The notes: generated by a model from the sequence alone, not told the origin. 64,000 nucleotides of DNA from Hydractinia symbiolongicarpus (GCF_029227915.1 NC_079876.1:23186001-23250000); one strand, 5' to 3'. Shown: positions 35,290 to 46,780, numbered from the stretch's first letter. Program-made: numbers and translations.

Positions 35290-35880
35290 AGTGTGGAAAC
35301 AAAAAGCTAAGTATATATGCTATCATCAAAAAGCAAAGGACCGAAGAAGGTAGAGCTATTTATCAATCTGGTAAATATCGTTTTGCTAACAATTACAAAC
35401 ACTTTCAGATATTATTTCGGTTTGTCTGTTCAGTATTCATATTACTGTGGAAAGTTTATCATTTCTTGAACATGATAGTTTAGTAGGCAACTAAACTAAT
35501 AAACTATCATGTTCAAGAAATGATAAACTTTCCACAGTAACTTTCAGGTAAGCAAATGTATTTTTTGTCTGTTGTAATGAGCATCAACAAGACATCTTGA
35601 TACGTATTAGAACTGAAATGATTCCCAACAGAGAGTAAAAGCGCTGCCTTCATGAAAATTGATGTACGAGTCTTATCTTAGATCAATACTACAGCTTGGC
35701 ATAGTCTGGATGAACAAAGCAGGCGAGAGCATGTTTCTAGACTGTGTGAGTTTTCTCCATCATTATCAACAATGTATAAGAAACCTCTTGATGTTGGCAA
35801 AAAACCAGGTCAATTCACTAGAAAACTAAAGTCAACTGACGCATCAATAGTGGAAAAAAATTGCCCGACGAATTGTCAAA
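35290..35880 (+). pseudogene. MULE transposase C-terminal fragments (copy A)
   Basis: KQRTEEGRAIYQSGKYRFAN at about 35328-35390 matches QRQRTEEVRAVYQSGKYRLA of copy B. After the hairpin, the block WHSLDEQSRREHVSRLCEFS (about 35705) matches WHRWDEARRMEHVNSLRQFS of copy B at 45148. The catalytic region is deleted. Stops and the 35442-35540 palindrome break the rest. Confidence 0.65.
35442..35540. repeat. Perfect hairpin, 41-bp arms
   Basis: The arms at 35442-35482 and 35500-35540 are exact reverse complements around a 17-base loop. It is the longest palindrome in the window. Confidence 0.9.
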
Positions 35881-36520
35881 GTACATGCCGAATGTAGTCT
35901 TCTTTGTTTTGTTGGAACTGCTCATATATATATTGTTCTATAGAACTTTTGAAAAAGTTGTAGAGAACGAGTTTATATTTAATATATGTCTTTCCTTTCT
36001 CGATTTGTACATTCATTTTCGTTTCCACAGTTCAGTATTATAGAAAATTAAAAAAAAAATTTCAAAACAGAGTAAGAATTGACGTGCGAGTTTGACGAGA
36101 ACGATTTAACCTTTGCCCAACCTCAAACACAGCCTTTTTCCAGTCTCCTCGTAAAAATGACACCTTGTCTGAATCAAGGTTTCACCCCTGTTTTATCTAT
36201 CTTCAAAAACGCAATCTCGTGCTCAGAGCCTCTTCTCCTTATCGGCGAATTTGGTGTGTCCGTCTGTTCTTTCTATTCAAGGCAGCTCCCAAGAGAAGAA
36301 AAAGCTTTATTATTATATATTAGCTTTGTATGCAACCTTGTACACCGAGCCTTCTGTCTTCCAACATGAGAATGTCAAAAAAGCAGGGTCGCCCCAGGAA
36401 CGAGGTTGCTGACCGTAAAGCATTTTGTACATAGTGTATCAGCAAAATTAATAATATCGTGAGAGATCCATGCTCAAGAATGAATGTTTGTCGGGTTATT
36501 TATTGTGTCTGATTTTTGGG

Positions 36521-36625
36521 TGATTATGGCTGGTTATGGGTGATTATGGCTGGTTATGGGTGATTATGGCTGGTTATGGGTGATTATGGCTGGTTATGGG
36601 TGATTATGGCTGGTTATGGCTGGTT
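36521..36625. repeat. 20-bp subterminal minisatellite, about 5 copies
   Basis: The unit TGATTATGGCTGGTTATGGG is repeated exactly at 36521, 36541, 36561 and 36581 and then partially. It lies just inside the right end of MULE copy A. Confidence 0.9.
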
Positions 36626-36654
36626 TTGGGTAGTTTCATAGTTTAGTAATGCCG

Positions 36655-37821
36655 CTTCCTGGACTGGTGGCAGAATCTTGGAATGCTGCTGTTCTTGACA
36701 GTGGTGCTACGAAAAAAAATTGTGGTTGTAGTTGGTGTAACACTTTCATCAAAAGCCTTTCCGAAACTGACGTTAAAAAACTAAGGTTAAAACATCACCT
36801 GTTTCTACTGTCTATCGCCTTGGAGATGGAAATGAAGTCACATCTACCCAGACAGCCACCATACCTGCCTTTCTTGGTCTCCGTGAAATAGGTATTTCCA
36901 CTGACATTGTTGAAAAAGACATTCCACTACTCTTTTCTCGAGAAACTATGAAAAAAGCAAACATGTCCATTGACTTCAAAGATGATACTGTGTCAGTATT
37001 TGACACTGTTGTGAACCTCAATGTGACGAAGAGTGGTCACTATCCAGTTCCACTCACCAGACAAACACAACTCTTGTCCATGGTTGATACAAAATGCGAA
37101 CCAAACATGGTCTTATCTGTTCAGGAAGCAACATCAAAGCATAACCAAGCACTAAAGATACACCGTCAGTTGCGCATGTACCAGTTCACAAACTGATCAA
37201 GTTGGTAAAATATGCTGGCGACCCCTGGGCACATGATAAAGAGCTGGAGCAAGAGATGCATTATTTTGCTGCTGCAGTCAGACCGGTTGTTGGTTTACCA
37301 TCAGCCAACAAATTTCTAGACATGCCATGGATCTGAAATTCTATTGTCAAAAGATACTGCTACATATGATCGACTATGCTACATGTCTTTCAACGCGTGT
37401 AAGAATTCCTTCTAAACGTCCTGATCACATCATAAAAGGTTTATTCTCCAACTGGATCAGTATTTATGGCACTACAGATAAGTTCATATCTGATAATGGT
37501 GGTGAATTTATCAATGAATCCTTTTTGGAAATGTGTGAACAAATGAACATCAAAGTGAGAACAACTGGAGCTGAATCTCCTTGGTCCAATGGCCTTGTTG
37601 AGCGTCACAACCAAATTACATCCGCAATGCTGGACAAAGTTCTGGAAGATACCGACTGTGATTTCGATATCGCCCTGTCTTGGTGTGTCAATGTCAAGAA
37701 TTCCCTCACCAATTGCCATGGTTTCAGTTCATATCAACTGGCAAATGGAGGCAATCCACGCCTCCCTAGTGCTATGAGTAATGAATTGCTAGCATTGACT
37801 ACAGATATTAAATTTTATTAA
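36655..37821 (+). pseudogene. Copia protease-integrase relic
   Basis: Continuation of the Copia polyprotein after the MULE insertion. The protease start shows SWNAAVLDSGATKKNCG (about 36676). A block SGHYPVPLT (37032-37058) follows. A VVGLPSANKFLDM block (about 37285-37323) leads, after a frame change, into an rve integrase core at 37327-37821. Visible catalytic surroundings are IDYATCLST, FISDNGGEF and NGLVERHN, the D..D..E pattern of Copia integrases. Reverse transcriptase and RNase H are missing. Confidence 0.75.
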
Positions 37822-38375
37822 CATAATTATTTCTATCTCTTAAAAGATTTAAAACAATGCTTCCAACAAACAATGCTTCTCGCTGTCTATATAGTTTTCG
37901 CGCAAATCTTTTATTTAATAAAATTGTCAAACAATGGCTCGGAGTGTCACATTGGTTAGAGTCGATAACATTTTAAATACTTACTCTTCCTTCTTAAATT
38001 TTTAAAATGCGATCTAAAAAAACATTTCTATCGCCGTTTTTCGTTTTTAAACTTTTAAAAGGCGATCTAAAAAACATTTCTATCGCGTTTTTCGTTTTTA
38101 AATTTTTGAAATGCGATCTAAAAAAACATTTCTATCGCCGTTTTTCGTTTTTAAACTTTTAAAACGCGATCTGAAAATGTTTTCCTATCAAAATTAAAGT
38201 TTCAATCTTTGTTAAAATATAATTATTTCTATCGCTTAAAAGCTTTATATAACCCGCGCAACCAACAATGCCTTCTCGCTAGTTTATTTAGTTTCCACGC
38301 AAAACTTTTATTTAATAAAACTATTAAACAATGGCTCTTCGTGTCACATTGATAGAGTTGATAACATTTGCAATT
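37820..38375. repeat. 150-bp direct repeats flanking a 52-bp tandem array
   Basis: 37820-37976 and 38216-38375 are diverged direct copies. Both contain ATAATTATTTCTATC, CTTTTATTTAATAAAA and AAACAATGGCTC. Between them a unit of about 52 bp, with GCGATCT at 38009, 38062, 38113 and 38166 followed by AAACATTTCTATCGC, is repeated just over three times. Confidence 0.8.
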
Positions 38376-38530
38376 ATGCTATTGGGAATAGTTATGTTAA
38401 CACTATTTAACAATAGTTACGCGCAGTTATAATAAGCTATTTTGTCTTCAAGAATCTTAATGACTTACAAGACTTGCAAGATAATTAATAAGAACAAAGG
38501 ACAAACAACTACCGCCTCCGAGAAAAAGGT

Positions 38531-38764
38531 GTGAAACTTGAGCGTACGCGTACGCTTACATCTGGACTGTACTGTAATAATCAACCCCCTATGCCTATGG
38601 TGCAGTTAATTCTCTCAAAAGATCAAGGAGCATTTGAGAAAGTTATACACAATTTTTTCAACTTGGAAAAGTTTCCCCCATCTAGAGTAAATGAAATTAC
38701 CAATTCCTTCCACATTGACTGGACAAGGGTTAGGTTGGAAAACTTGAAGCCATCCTCTTCCTAA
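38531..38764 (+). other. Unrecognised open frame, 77 codons
   Basis: The frame reads GAFEKVIHNFFNLEKFPPSR and ITNSFHIDWTRVRLENLK. Composition is protein-like, but no family was recognised. It lies downstream of the Copia relic and could be element or host sequence. Confidence 0.25.
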
Positions 38765-39706
38765 TCCTCTTCCTCTACAGACAGGCTTACTTGCCATCTG
38801 TTTAAAACTCTATAAAAAGAAAGTAAAGGTCAATCTTATTGTTAATAAAGCATTTTGTGAATTCACGTCGGCATTGAGCATTACTGACCTGAAAGTTGAG
38901 CTATACTGACTCAGCTTTTTTATGTCGGCCTAATGTTTGCCAAGGTGAAGGTGTATTTTTAAAAAAACCTAAAAAAGTAAGAAAAAGAGAATTTCAAGTT
39001 TCTAAAACATTGTTTGTCGCAGACAAAAGGAAACCACTTCACTCCATTTTAATCTGTTATTTCAGACCTTAAAAAACTAGGCTGCTTTATGAAGGGAAAC
39101 AAAGTCAAAGTTGTCAATGAATAGGAAAAATAACACATCTGCAAAAGACATTAGTTCAGGTAAATTTTTAATTAAAATCCCAAGAGTAACAAATAATATA
39201 AGGTGCCGCCCCTGAAGTGCCTCTAAATTGGCTTTGCCAACCTCCTTTTCGTCGTAGGTTAGCAAAATTTTGTCGGCCCTCAGTCTCAACTATTATTCTG
39301 ACTTTCAGTACTTTGGATTCACAGGGCTGTGTCAGAACAAACAATCAACCAAATTTGTCTAAACCTTTAAGATTTAATAAAGAAAAATAAAAAATAAATA
39401 GCATGTTATAGAATCATCACCACAGTACAACTTATTGTAAAAAAGATCTTTCCTGAATCCAAAAAGAAGAAAAAAAAAGAAACAAAAAACTGGGAAATAG
39501 TGGTCTCCTGCCTTAGTCCAAATCCCTAACTTTTATTTTCCCATTAAACTACCCTGAGATTAACACAACAAATTATTTTTACAGTATTTTTACAAAATAT
39601 GGGCGCAGATCTAGCCAATTCTTTTATTATGTTAGTGCGTTAAATATAAATATAAAAACACAATGCTGGGGGCCCATACGTCATAGGTTCAGAAGCTTTT
39701 GTTACT
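38765..39706. other. No gene seen
   Basis: AT-rich spacer left of the 7.1-kb MULE. Confidence 0.4.
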
Positions 39707-39726
39707 CGGTATTACTAAACTATGGA

Positions 39727-39815
39727 ACTACCAGCCAGAACAACCCAAAATCACCCAGAATCAGCCAGAACCACCCAAAATCACCCAGAATCAGCCAGAA
39801 CCACCCAGAATCAGT
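39727..39815. repeat. Subterminal minisatellite, left end of MULE copy B
   Basis: Alternating CAGCCAGAAC and CACCCAGAAT/CACCCAAAAT 10-mers. The inverted counterpart is at 46683-46780. Confidence 0.85.
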
Positions 39816-40116
39816 CAGCCAGACAGACAGGGCAACTCAGACTCAGACTCAGACAGCTAGCTATAATTGCCAACCAAAAAAACCCATGCTTCATACCTTG
39901 AGACGTGTACTACGATAAGGCTTTCAAAACTTGTTTATGCACGTTCAGCTACTTAATTAGACGACATTGATTATAGCAACAAAGAATACCTGATGCTATT
40001 CGACCTGCTGGATAAAGAGAAGATAAAGTTTAAACAAATGTCACAGCACTCTTTTCTAACAACCATAGTAAACAAGTAATGTTCTTCGCTGCTCAATACT
40101 GCCATTATCCAACGGT

Positions 40117-40185
40117 TACAAATTACTACGTACAGGATTCTTCGATGTTTATCACATCGAAGAATCCTGTACGTAGTAATTTGTA
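40117..40185. repeat. Perfect hairpin, 31-bp arms
   Basis: The arms at 40117-40147 and 40155-40185 are exact reverse complements with loop TTTATCA, inside MULE copy B. Confidence 0.9.
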
Positions 40186-41209
40186 CCATTGCTAAATTTC
40201 GGCTAGCCTCGGATGTTGTTTGTTTTCATTCAAAAAAAGTGTTTGAAACTTCTGAAAAAAACTATTTTGACTTTATTATTTTGGCTAATTCGCGATGACA
40301 TATTAATTTAACATGTAAATATGCCTATACAATTAAAATATGGTGCTCTGCGCGCAATGTTTTAATAAAACTTTCATGCGACGAGAACATCCCCCAAACT
40401 TTTTAAAATACTAATTTTTTCTTTGAAGAAAAAGTGCGGGTACCTACAATTCTGAACGCTATTCTGGAAGGACAACACAAAGACACTATTAATAAGGCCA
40501 TGATACACCATAAAATGTCTTAAAAAAGGAGCATTCTAAGTTAAACATTTCATTCATTCTTGTTTCGTTTATTAAAAAAATCTTCATGCTCAAAAAAACC
40601 CAGACAGTCGGTGTCTTTGTTGCCGCGAAAACATCTTGGAAAAAATCAAATCATTTTTTTCCTGCTTTTAACGGCAGAGTTACACTTAAATGATATTGCA
40701 AAAAAATTGAAGTAACAAGGAAACTTGTTCGTGTAATTTATTTTCGTATATTACTTTATTTTCGTATATTACTGTTTCAATATAATAGACTTTTTTGTGC
40801 TGATTTTGCGTATTTCAAATTAAATTGAAAAAAATTAATCCAATTCGAAAATCGAATGAATGGAAAACGATTTTTTTCTTCACCTGAAAAATATTTTTAG
40901 CTATGATACACAAAACGATTTTGGAAAAATCGAATATTTTTATCAATGTCGCCTAAGTGTAGCTCTGCCTTTAACACTTTTGCTCAAATGTCGCTAGACA
41001 CACCATGTCAGTATATGCCTAGGAAAAATCTTAACAAAATTTTTATAGTGTATTATGGCCATAGTGTATCAACGGCTTGTGAGAAGCAACATTTATCCGA
41101 AATTTTGCGACAGTCTTAGGTTACGATGAAAGAAAATCTTAAAAACGCTCTGGCATTAAAGCCCATTTATGAATTTTTCATTTCTTTTTCATTCAAAGTT
41201 TAAAAGACT

Positions 41210-42372
41210 ACCATATGGACCATTAGCGAAGTATATCAACGAGGATGTTGACGAAATATTAGACGTTGGTCACGTAAGACACAGTTTTCTGGTTTCGTGT
41301 ATGTCAGATAAGGATGAGTTATGGTGTGCAGCTACAATATAAACCCACGCCCTTCATGCATAATGTACGATTTTGATGCGTCACTAATACCTGAAGCGAT
41401 GCAAATTCCTAATTTTGAAAGTTACCCAGTACCAGTGTTAAACATATTGATGGAATATGGAAATAACTTTATCGTAAGTAATAAATTTTTTATAATATGC
41501 ATTGTATATGTTTTATTTCTGACATCTACTTAATAACCGCTGCTTGTACTAGGGAGAGCCTCGATCACAATATCGTTGCTTAGAATCAGATAAGGAAGCA
41601 AGTGTAACTAACTGCTCAGAAGATATATACGAGAATGACCTCTTAGGACCACCTCTTTCTGATTGCACAGGTTCTGGATTGACCAATTGTTGTACGAATA
41701 ATGAGACAGATGTTAATGAAGATAAGCTGCTAAAGGTTGTTGTGGAAATGAGGCGGGAAGAACAAAAATTTATTCGCAACGTAGTGTTCACACCAGACGA
41801 ATATATTGTCACCGCTTTCGATGGCCAACAGTTGAACGACATCGAGAAATTGTGCGTAGATCAAAACAAAATAATTGTGATGGATACCACATTCAATGTG
41901 TGTGATATGTGGCTTACAGATATCGGTTATCAAAACCTCCGACTTGTAAACGACAAAGGTAATCATCCTTGGTTTTATGGTCCTGTCCTTTTGCATATGA
42001 GAAAAACACCCGAAACATTTTCACGTTTTGCAACAGAATTTCTTTTAGCCAACAGCAAATTACGTAGCCTAACTTATTTGGGTACTGATCTTGAACGAGC
42101 ATTATTCCAAGGGTTTAAACATGTCTTACCTGATCTTATAAGTCTGCCTTGTGTTAAACACATGGCGAGAGAGGGATCTGGTCTGGATGGGCTATTCTAC
42201 AACAATGCAATCGAATCACTTCGTTTCATTTTAAAAATGGAAACTGGAAATAAAAAACTTGGAATTATTGAGCATATTTCAAAAGTGAAGGTCATTATTC
42301 AGAGACAAAGAACTGAAGAAGTTCGAGCTGTTTACCAGTCTGGAAAGTACAGATTAGCAAATGATTACAATC
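41210..42372 (+). pseudogene. MULE-like transposase, N-terminal and catalytic part
   Basis: Transposase of the surrounding element. Segments at 41210-41275 (LPYGPLAKYINEDVDEILDV), 41340-41475 and 41555-42372 belong together, possibly with introns: a GTAAG follows at 41266 and 41473. The main frame (41679-42372) carries IVMDTTFNVCDMW (first Asp), LTYLGTDLERALFQGF (second Asp), PCVKHM, and NNAIESLRFIL (candidate Glu). This is the DDE layout of Mutator-like transposases. An earlier block, DYSNKEYLMLFDLLDKEK at about 39970-40020, is probably the N-terminus, since copy A has its equivalent. The frame is cut at DYNQ by the LINE insertion and resumes at 45130. Confidence 0.7.
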
Positions 42373-44990
42373 AATTATTATTATTATTATTTATTATTAA
42401 ACATATATTTGGCATCCATAATTTACAAATGGTTCTTTTGCCTACAAAAAAATAAAAACTATAAAAATCTATAAAATCTATAAGATCAGTAAAAAAATAT
42501 ATTGAATCTAAGTGCATAATGAAATAAATGGGCTCACAGAGTACGAAATGGTGCCGGTAGAGTAAGTAGACACATTGAACAAGAAAAAAAAAAAAAAAAA
42601 AAAAGAAGAGACTAATTAAAAATAAATAAATTAATGGCACCGATGTAAGGACACACAAAAAAGGTAGAACTATAATGAAAAGATGGGGGGAAATAGGTAG
42701 CCTACATGCATAGAGTTATTCACATTATTTGGATAAAAGTTTGCACAAAGCACTATCGTGTAAAAATAATTTGACTTTTTTGATAAATTCTTTATGGTTG
42801 ACAACGGAACGAATATTGCCAGGAAGATCATTAAACAACGCTGATGAGCAATCCATAAACGTTTTTCGGAATGTGTCGCTTTGTAGTTTATTTTTGTTTT
42901 CTGCATCAGATCGCAGGCTTCGACCATTTTTGTACCATTTCAGTGTAAGGTATTCAGGTGAGCATTCGTCATACAACACCTTGTGTGCCAGTTTTAGTAT
43001 CGATAAATTTACACGCTCTTGCACTGGCAGCCATTTCAGTATTACTAACACATCGTTAGTGGAAGCATATCTCTGAAGAACAAAGCTGGCAGCGACATTT
43101 AGAACTCTTTGTAACCTTTTCATTTGATATTGTGGAATATTATTATAGACAAGATTTCCGTAGTCTATCTTTGATAATATCAGTGCTTCAGCGAGATTCT
43201 TTCTCACGTGAAAAGGTGCCAAACGTTTCAATCGCTTTAATGTCGAAATCGTAGCGTATGATGATCTAATGATGTTATTCACATGTGTAGACCACGTCAT
43301 ATGTTCATCGAATGTTATGCCCAGTATTTTGAGAGAGGATACCCGCTCAATCTCAGCACCATTACTATGGAATTTGAATAAGTTACTGAAGTTTAAATTG
43401 TTTATACAGCTTAACTGGCTTGTCGAGTACATAATTGATTTTGTCTTTATGGAATTAAACATCAGATTGTTTATCTTTGACCATGTTGTTATTTGGTTAA
43501 TGTCACTTTGAAGCTTTGCTGTTGCGATATCCATTTCTTTTAGTTTGAAGTGTATGTAAAGATTTGTGTCATCTGCGTACTGGATAGAATTACACGACGA
43601 ATTCAACGATAGGTCAGAGACATAGATGTTGAACAAGATCGGACCAAGAATAGATCCCTGGGGAACACCGTATTTGATCAGCAAGGTGTCCGATTTTTTG
43701 TCATCAATTTGCACAAACTGCTGGCGATTTGACAAATAGTTAGAGATCAAATTGATGAATGCAGGAGACATTTGGAGTTTCTTCAACTTATTAATCAGAA
43801 CGTCATATTTCACAGTATCAAATGCTTTGGAGTAATCTGCTGACACTGATAAAGTTACTTCACCTCTTTGCATAGCCTTCAAAATGTCGTCCTTTAATTT
43901 TAAGAGTATCGTGATGCACGAGTGACCTTTGCGAAAACCAGATTGAGTTGAAGCGTAAATGTTATATCTATCAATGAAGTCACAAAGCTGTGATAAAATG
44001 ACTTTCTCATATACTTTCGACAGTACAGGAAGTATTGATATTGGACGAAAATCTTCTAGTTGTGAAGCACCTGGAACTTTAGGTACCGGACAGATACGTG
44101 ATTTCTTCCAGCATGTTGGAAATACGTTTGCATCGATGCAGTTATTCAAAATCTTTGTTAGGACTGGCGACAATTGGGCTGCGACTGGTTTTATGAATTT
44201 CGCTGGTATGTTATCACCACCAGTAGAGCAATCACTTCTCAATGAATTCAAATGTTTGAGAACATCCTCTTGGGTAGCGTGACGAAGGTCAAATAAATCC
44301 ATTGCCGGTACAGCCTCATCATTCATGGTGGGAGAAATGTTTAACTCATTTGTATTGCTTAACTTTATTGCAATGGAATTGAAATAATCATTGATGGTAT
44401 CGGGATTCTGCCTGATTTGTTTGAACTGTGGTTTAATAATAGTTCTTATGGTTTTCCATACTTCCTTTGAACGGTTACTTGATAAAGCCTTTTGATAGAA
44501 GGTTCTTCTAGAGTGTTTGATAGCCTTCTTCAATTTATTTCTCGTTTCAACATACTCATGTTTAGCCTCTCTGTCATCACAAGATTTTAATTCACTACGA
44601 AGTTCATCAAGTTTCAGTTTCGACGATACAATGGATGGGTCCTTCATCCAGGGAGCTGGTGGTCGTGTAAATTTACACCTTTTCAAAGGAGCATGGCTAT
44701 TAATGCAGGACAGTATGAGTTCATTCATAACATACAGTTGATCTTCCGGATCATCAAAAGTATCTATCAAGGAAAAAGGAATCTTCTCGATATCACTAAT
44801 ATATTCATCGATGTTCAACTGCTTCTCGTCACGTATAAATTTGTATCGTTTTTCGAATTTATCCTTTTTGATATTCATAACGATATGCGATATATCAATT
44901 TCAGGTAATAATATAATTGTTGCTTTAGCCTGAAATGCACTTGCCATTGTTCTTATTTTTCAGCAATTCTGATCCTCATTGTTCTTATAA
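42373..44990 (-). mobile_element. 5'-truncated LINE inserted in MULE
   Basis: Minus-strand non-LTR element. The 3' end, at low coordinates, has a (TAATAA)n tail at 42373-42400 and an A/T-rich 3' UTR with a run of T on its own strand at 42583-42603. The insertion splits the MULE transposase frame. The 5' end lies near 44950-44990; a target duplication could not be fixed. Confidence 0.8.
42725..44947 (-). CDS. Intact LINE reverse transcriptase ORF (CR1/Jockey-like)
   Basis: 740 uninterrupted codons. The N-terminal about 200 residues are the linker after the endonuclease, which is itself absent. The reverse transcriptase then shows the order expected in this class: FRPISILPVLSKVYEKVI, YASTQSGFRKGHS, motif A SADYSKAFDTVKYDVL, motif B GVPQGSILGPILFNIYVSDL, and the catalytic YADD (IQYADDTNLY). 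A thumb-like SSLKILGITFDEHMTW block follows, and the C-terminus ends ALCKLLSK. The uninterrupted frame next to degraded neighbours points to recent insertion. Without the endonuclease it should not move on its own. Confidence 0.9.
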   Translation of the reverse strand: MASAFQAKATIILLPEIDISHIVMNIKKDKFEKRYKFIRDEKQLNIDEYISDIEKIPFSLIDTFDDPEDQLYVMNELILSCINSHAPLKRCKFTRPPAPWMKDPSIVSSKLKLDELRSELKSCDDREAKHEYVETRNKLKKAIKHSRRTFYQKALSSNRSKEVWKTIRTIIKPQFKQIRQNPDTINDYFNSIAIKLSNTNELNISPTMNDEAVPAMDLFDLRHATQEDVLKHLNSLRSDCSTGGDNIPAKFIKPVAAQLSPVLTKILNNCIDANVFPTCWKKSRICPVPKVPGASQLEDFRPISILPVLSKVYEKVILSQLCDFIDRYNIYASTQSGFRKGHSCITILLKLKDDILKAMQRGEVTLSVSADYSKAFDTVKYDVLINKLKKLQMSPAFINLISNYLSNRQQFVQIDDKKSDTLLIKYGVPQGSILGPILFNIYVSDLSLNSSCNSIQYADDTNLYIHFKLKEMDIATAKLQSDINQITTWSKINNLMFNSIKTKSIMYSTSQLSCINNLNFSNLFKFHSNGAEIERVSSLKILGITFDEHMTWSTHVNNIIRSSYATISTLKRLKRLAPFHVRKNLAEALILSKIDYGNLVYNNIPQYQMKRLQRVLNVAASFVLQRYASTNDVLVILKWLPVQERVNLSILKLAHKVLYDECSPEYLTLKWYKNGRSLRSDAENKNKLQSDTFRKTFMDCSSALFNDLPGNIRSVVNHKEFIKKVKLFLHDSALCKLLSK

Positions 44991-45129
44991 AATTGTTCTT
45001 ATATAAAAAAAGTGTAATTGTATAATTGGTAGTAGCATACTCGTTTTAAAAAATTACTTTTCATAGATGCTGACATAGTATACGTCCACGTCGAATAAAA
45101 TTATATTATAAATAATTGCAATATTACAG

Positions 45130-45490
45130 GTTGATCCAATCATTTGGCACCGTTGGGACGAGGCACGTAGAATGGAGCATGTAAACAGTCTTCGACAATT
45201 TTCACCATCGTTCAGTGACCTGTATATAACATCTAAAAACGTTGGGAGGAGCCCAAACCACATTAATCACAAACGCCACTTCATAGATGCAGTAATAGCC
45301 GAGGAAAGGATTGATACAACTCAAACCCCGGTCACACCACTAGTTGTTAAAAAAAAAATAATTGGCGATTATCATTGCCAGAAGGTGATGCCTGTTGATT
45401 TAACTATGATTGACCCTAAACGAAAGACCTCTGGGAAATGTATGATGCTACGACTCAAGGCAATGCATAAAATGGTTACAAGGTATTTTT
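45130..45490 (+). pseudogene. MULE transposase C-terminal part
   Basis: Continuation of the copy B transposase beyond the LINE. WHRWDEARRMEHVNSLRQFS is followed by FSDLYITSKNVGRSPNH and a Lys-rich end at 45489. Copy A has the matching fragment at 35695. An AG acceptor-like ATTACAG lies at 45124-45130. Confidence 0.65.
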
Positions 45491-45546
45491 AGTTCGTGTA
45501 ATTCTTTAACGTATTTACGTTAGAATGGCTGGCATATGGTATTTTC

Positions 45547-45822
45547 TTGAAACAATGTGTCTCATCAAGTTGTACCATGAGAATTACGCCGCAAGACTTT
45601 CTCATCATCAAGTCTACTGGCGTCGTTACATTCACCGACAAATATAAGAAAGTGCAGAAGAGAGAAGGTCCTGTCTATGTCCATTTTCTCGAAGAATGTT
45701 TGAAGGGCTACTTTGAGAATTTTAAGTATAAAAACGTAAACGTATCCGACGATACGAAAAACAATCTCACTACTGCACAATGTAACTTTTTGCTTTCGCT
45801 AGGAATACCCATTACATTGTAA
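45547..45822 (+). CDS. Small conserved-looking MULE ORF
   Basis: 91 codons, reading ITPQDFLIIKSTGVVTFTDK then YVHFLEECLKGYFENFKYKN and TAQCNFLLSLGIPITL. No family was recognised. It lies inside MULE copy B after the transposase, so it is either its last exon or a second element gene. Confidence 0.4.
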   Translation: MKQCVSSSCTMRITPQDFLIIKSTGVVTFTDKYKKVQKREGPVYVHFLEECLKGYFENFKYKNVNVSDDTKNNLTTAQCNFLLSLGIPITL

Positions 45823-46682
45823 ATATGTTTTTCACTAAATTACAGTAGCTAAGTACTATTAATGTTTCTATTACCATTAAGGTCAATCCAGCGCGTGAGG
45901 TTTTTTGTGCGTGTGTTTTGCCAATTTTCTCGTTGTGAACAATCGCTTTTTAACATTGTATATTGTTTTACATGTAAATAAAAACATCTGAACAAAAATC
46001 CTAGTTTTTCTTAACCCTACGCAATTATAGCTACCTTTTATCCTATTTTACAAAAACCGTTAAAAGTCCAGCATTGTTATTTGCCAAAAGATTTAGGGGC
46101 AAGGCGGTTTATGAAATCGCGCCCCCTGACAGTACCAAATTAATAAATTAGTGCATGATTTTGTTACACGTGTTAAGCCCTAATTCCACCGACCATCATG
46201 ACAGAGAAGCAGGGCAGAGGAGACTGGGAGTTAGAAGCTAAATCACTGCTGCGGTATATTAGCATTTCATCCACAGAAATAAAGGAGGTTTTAATATAGA
46301 AGGAGGGAATATTGGAGATTATTTTTTCATCAAGGCATTGAAATTGCTATGCTACTGCTGGATTTACTAGAGAGGCGGAACAACGCTTACGCGCAATTTT
46401 TATACTGACTATGTACAGGTCTGAAAAAGTACCCTAAAAAGAGCATATGATATATGATTTTCACACTTGATGTTTTTGACTAAAGAAAATTCTTTACTAT
46501 CAATTATATTTCTCTGTACTAAATGAATATCGAAAACACAATGTCCAGTGCAACATACGTGGTTGAGTAAAAGTTTTAAAAAGGGTTAAATTTCTCCGTA
46601 TTTAATTCGAAATCTTCTTTCGGGTGTACGCATTCTCACTGTGTTTAAGATCGGCGCAGTTTGCGCATGACATTTGAAATCG

Positions 46683-46780
46683 GCTGGGTGATTCTGGCTG
46701 ATTCTGGGTGGCTCTGGCTGATTCTGGGTGGTTCTGGGTGATTTTGGGTGGTCCTGGCTGATTCTGGGTGGTTCTGGGTA
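46683..46780. repeat. Subterminal minisatellite, right end of MULE copy B
   Basis: GGCTGATTCT and GGGTGGTTCT-type 10-mers alternate; inverted relative to 39727-39815. Confidence 0.85.

Larger units (their letters stand above)
34630..36654 (+). mobile_element. Decayed MULE copy A inside Copia
   Basis: Deletion derivative of the element at 39707-46802. The right terminus (36631-36654) has AGTTTCATAGTTTAGTAATG, near-identical to the right end of copy B. Both ends carry subterminal minisatellites of a CC(A/C)ACCC/GGTTATGGGTGATTATGGCT type. Coding blocks shared with copy B lie at 34827-34885 (LSNLLDEEK before a GTAAGA), 35290-35400 (KQRTEEGRAIYQSGKYRFAN) and 35695-35820. The left terminal repeat is missing, so no target duplication can be scored. 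It interrupts the Copia gag-protease junction. Confidence 0.7.

Noticed and set aside
36209-36408. Possible third member of the CAACCTCG MITE family
   Set aside because: The right end fits, but the left end is weak and no 9-bp duplication was found.
42371-42658. Minus-strand open frame with a Phe run
   Set aside because: It is the LINE 3' UTR and A/T run read as protein.
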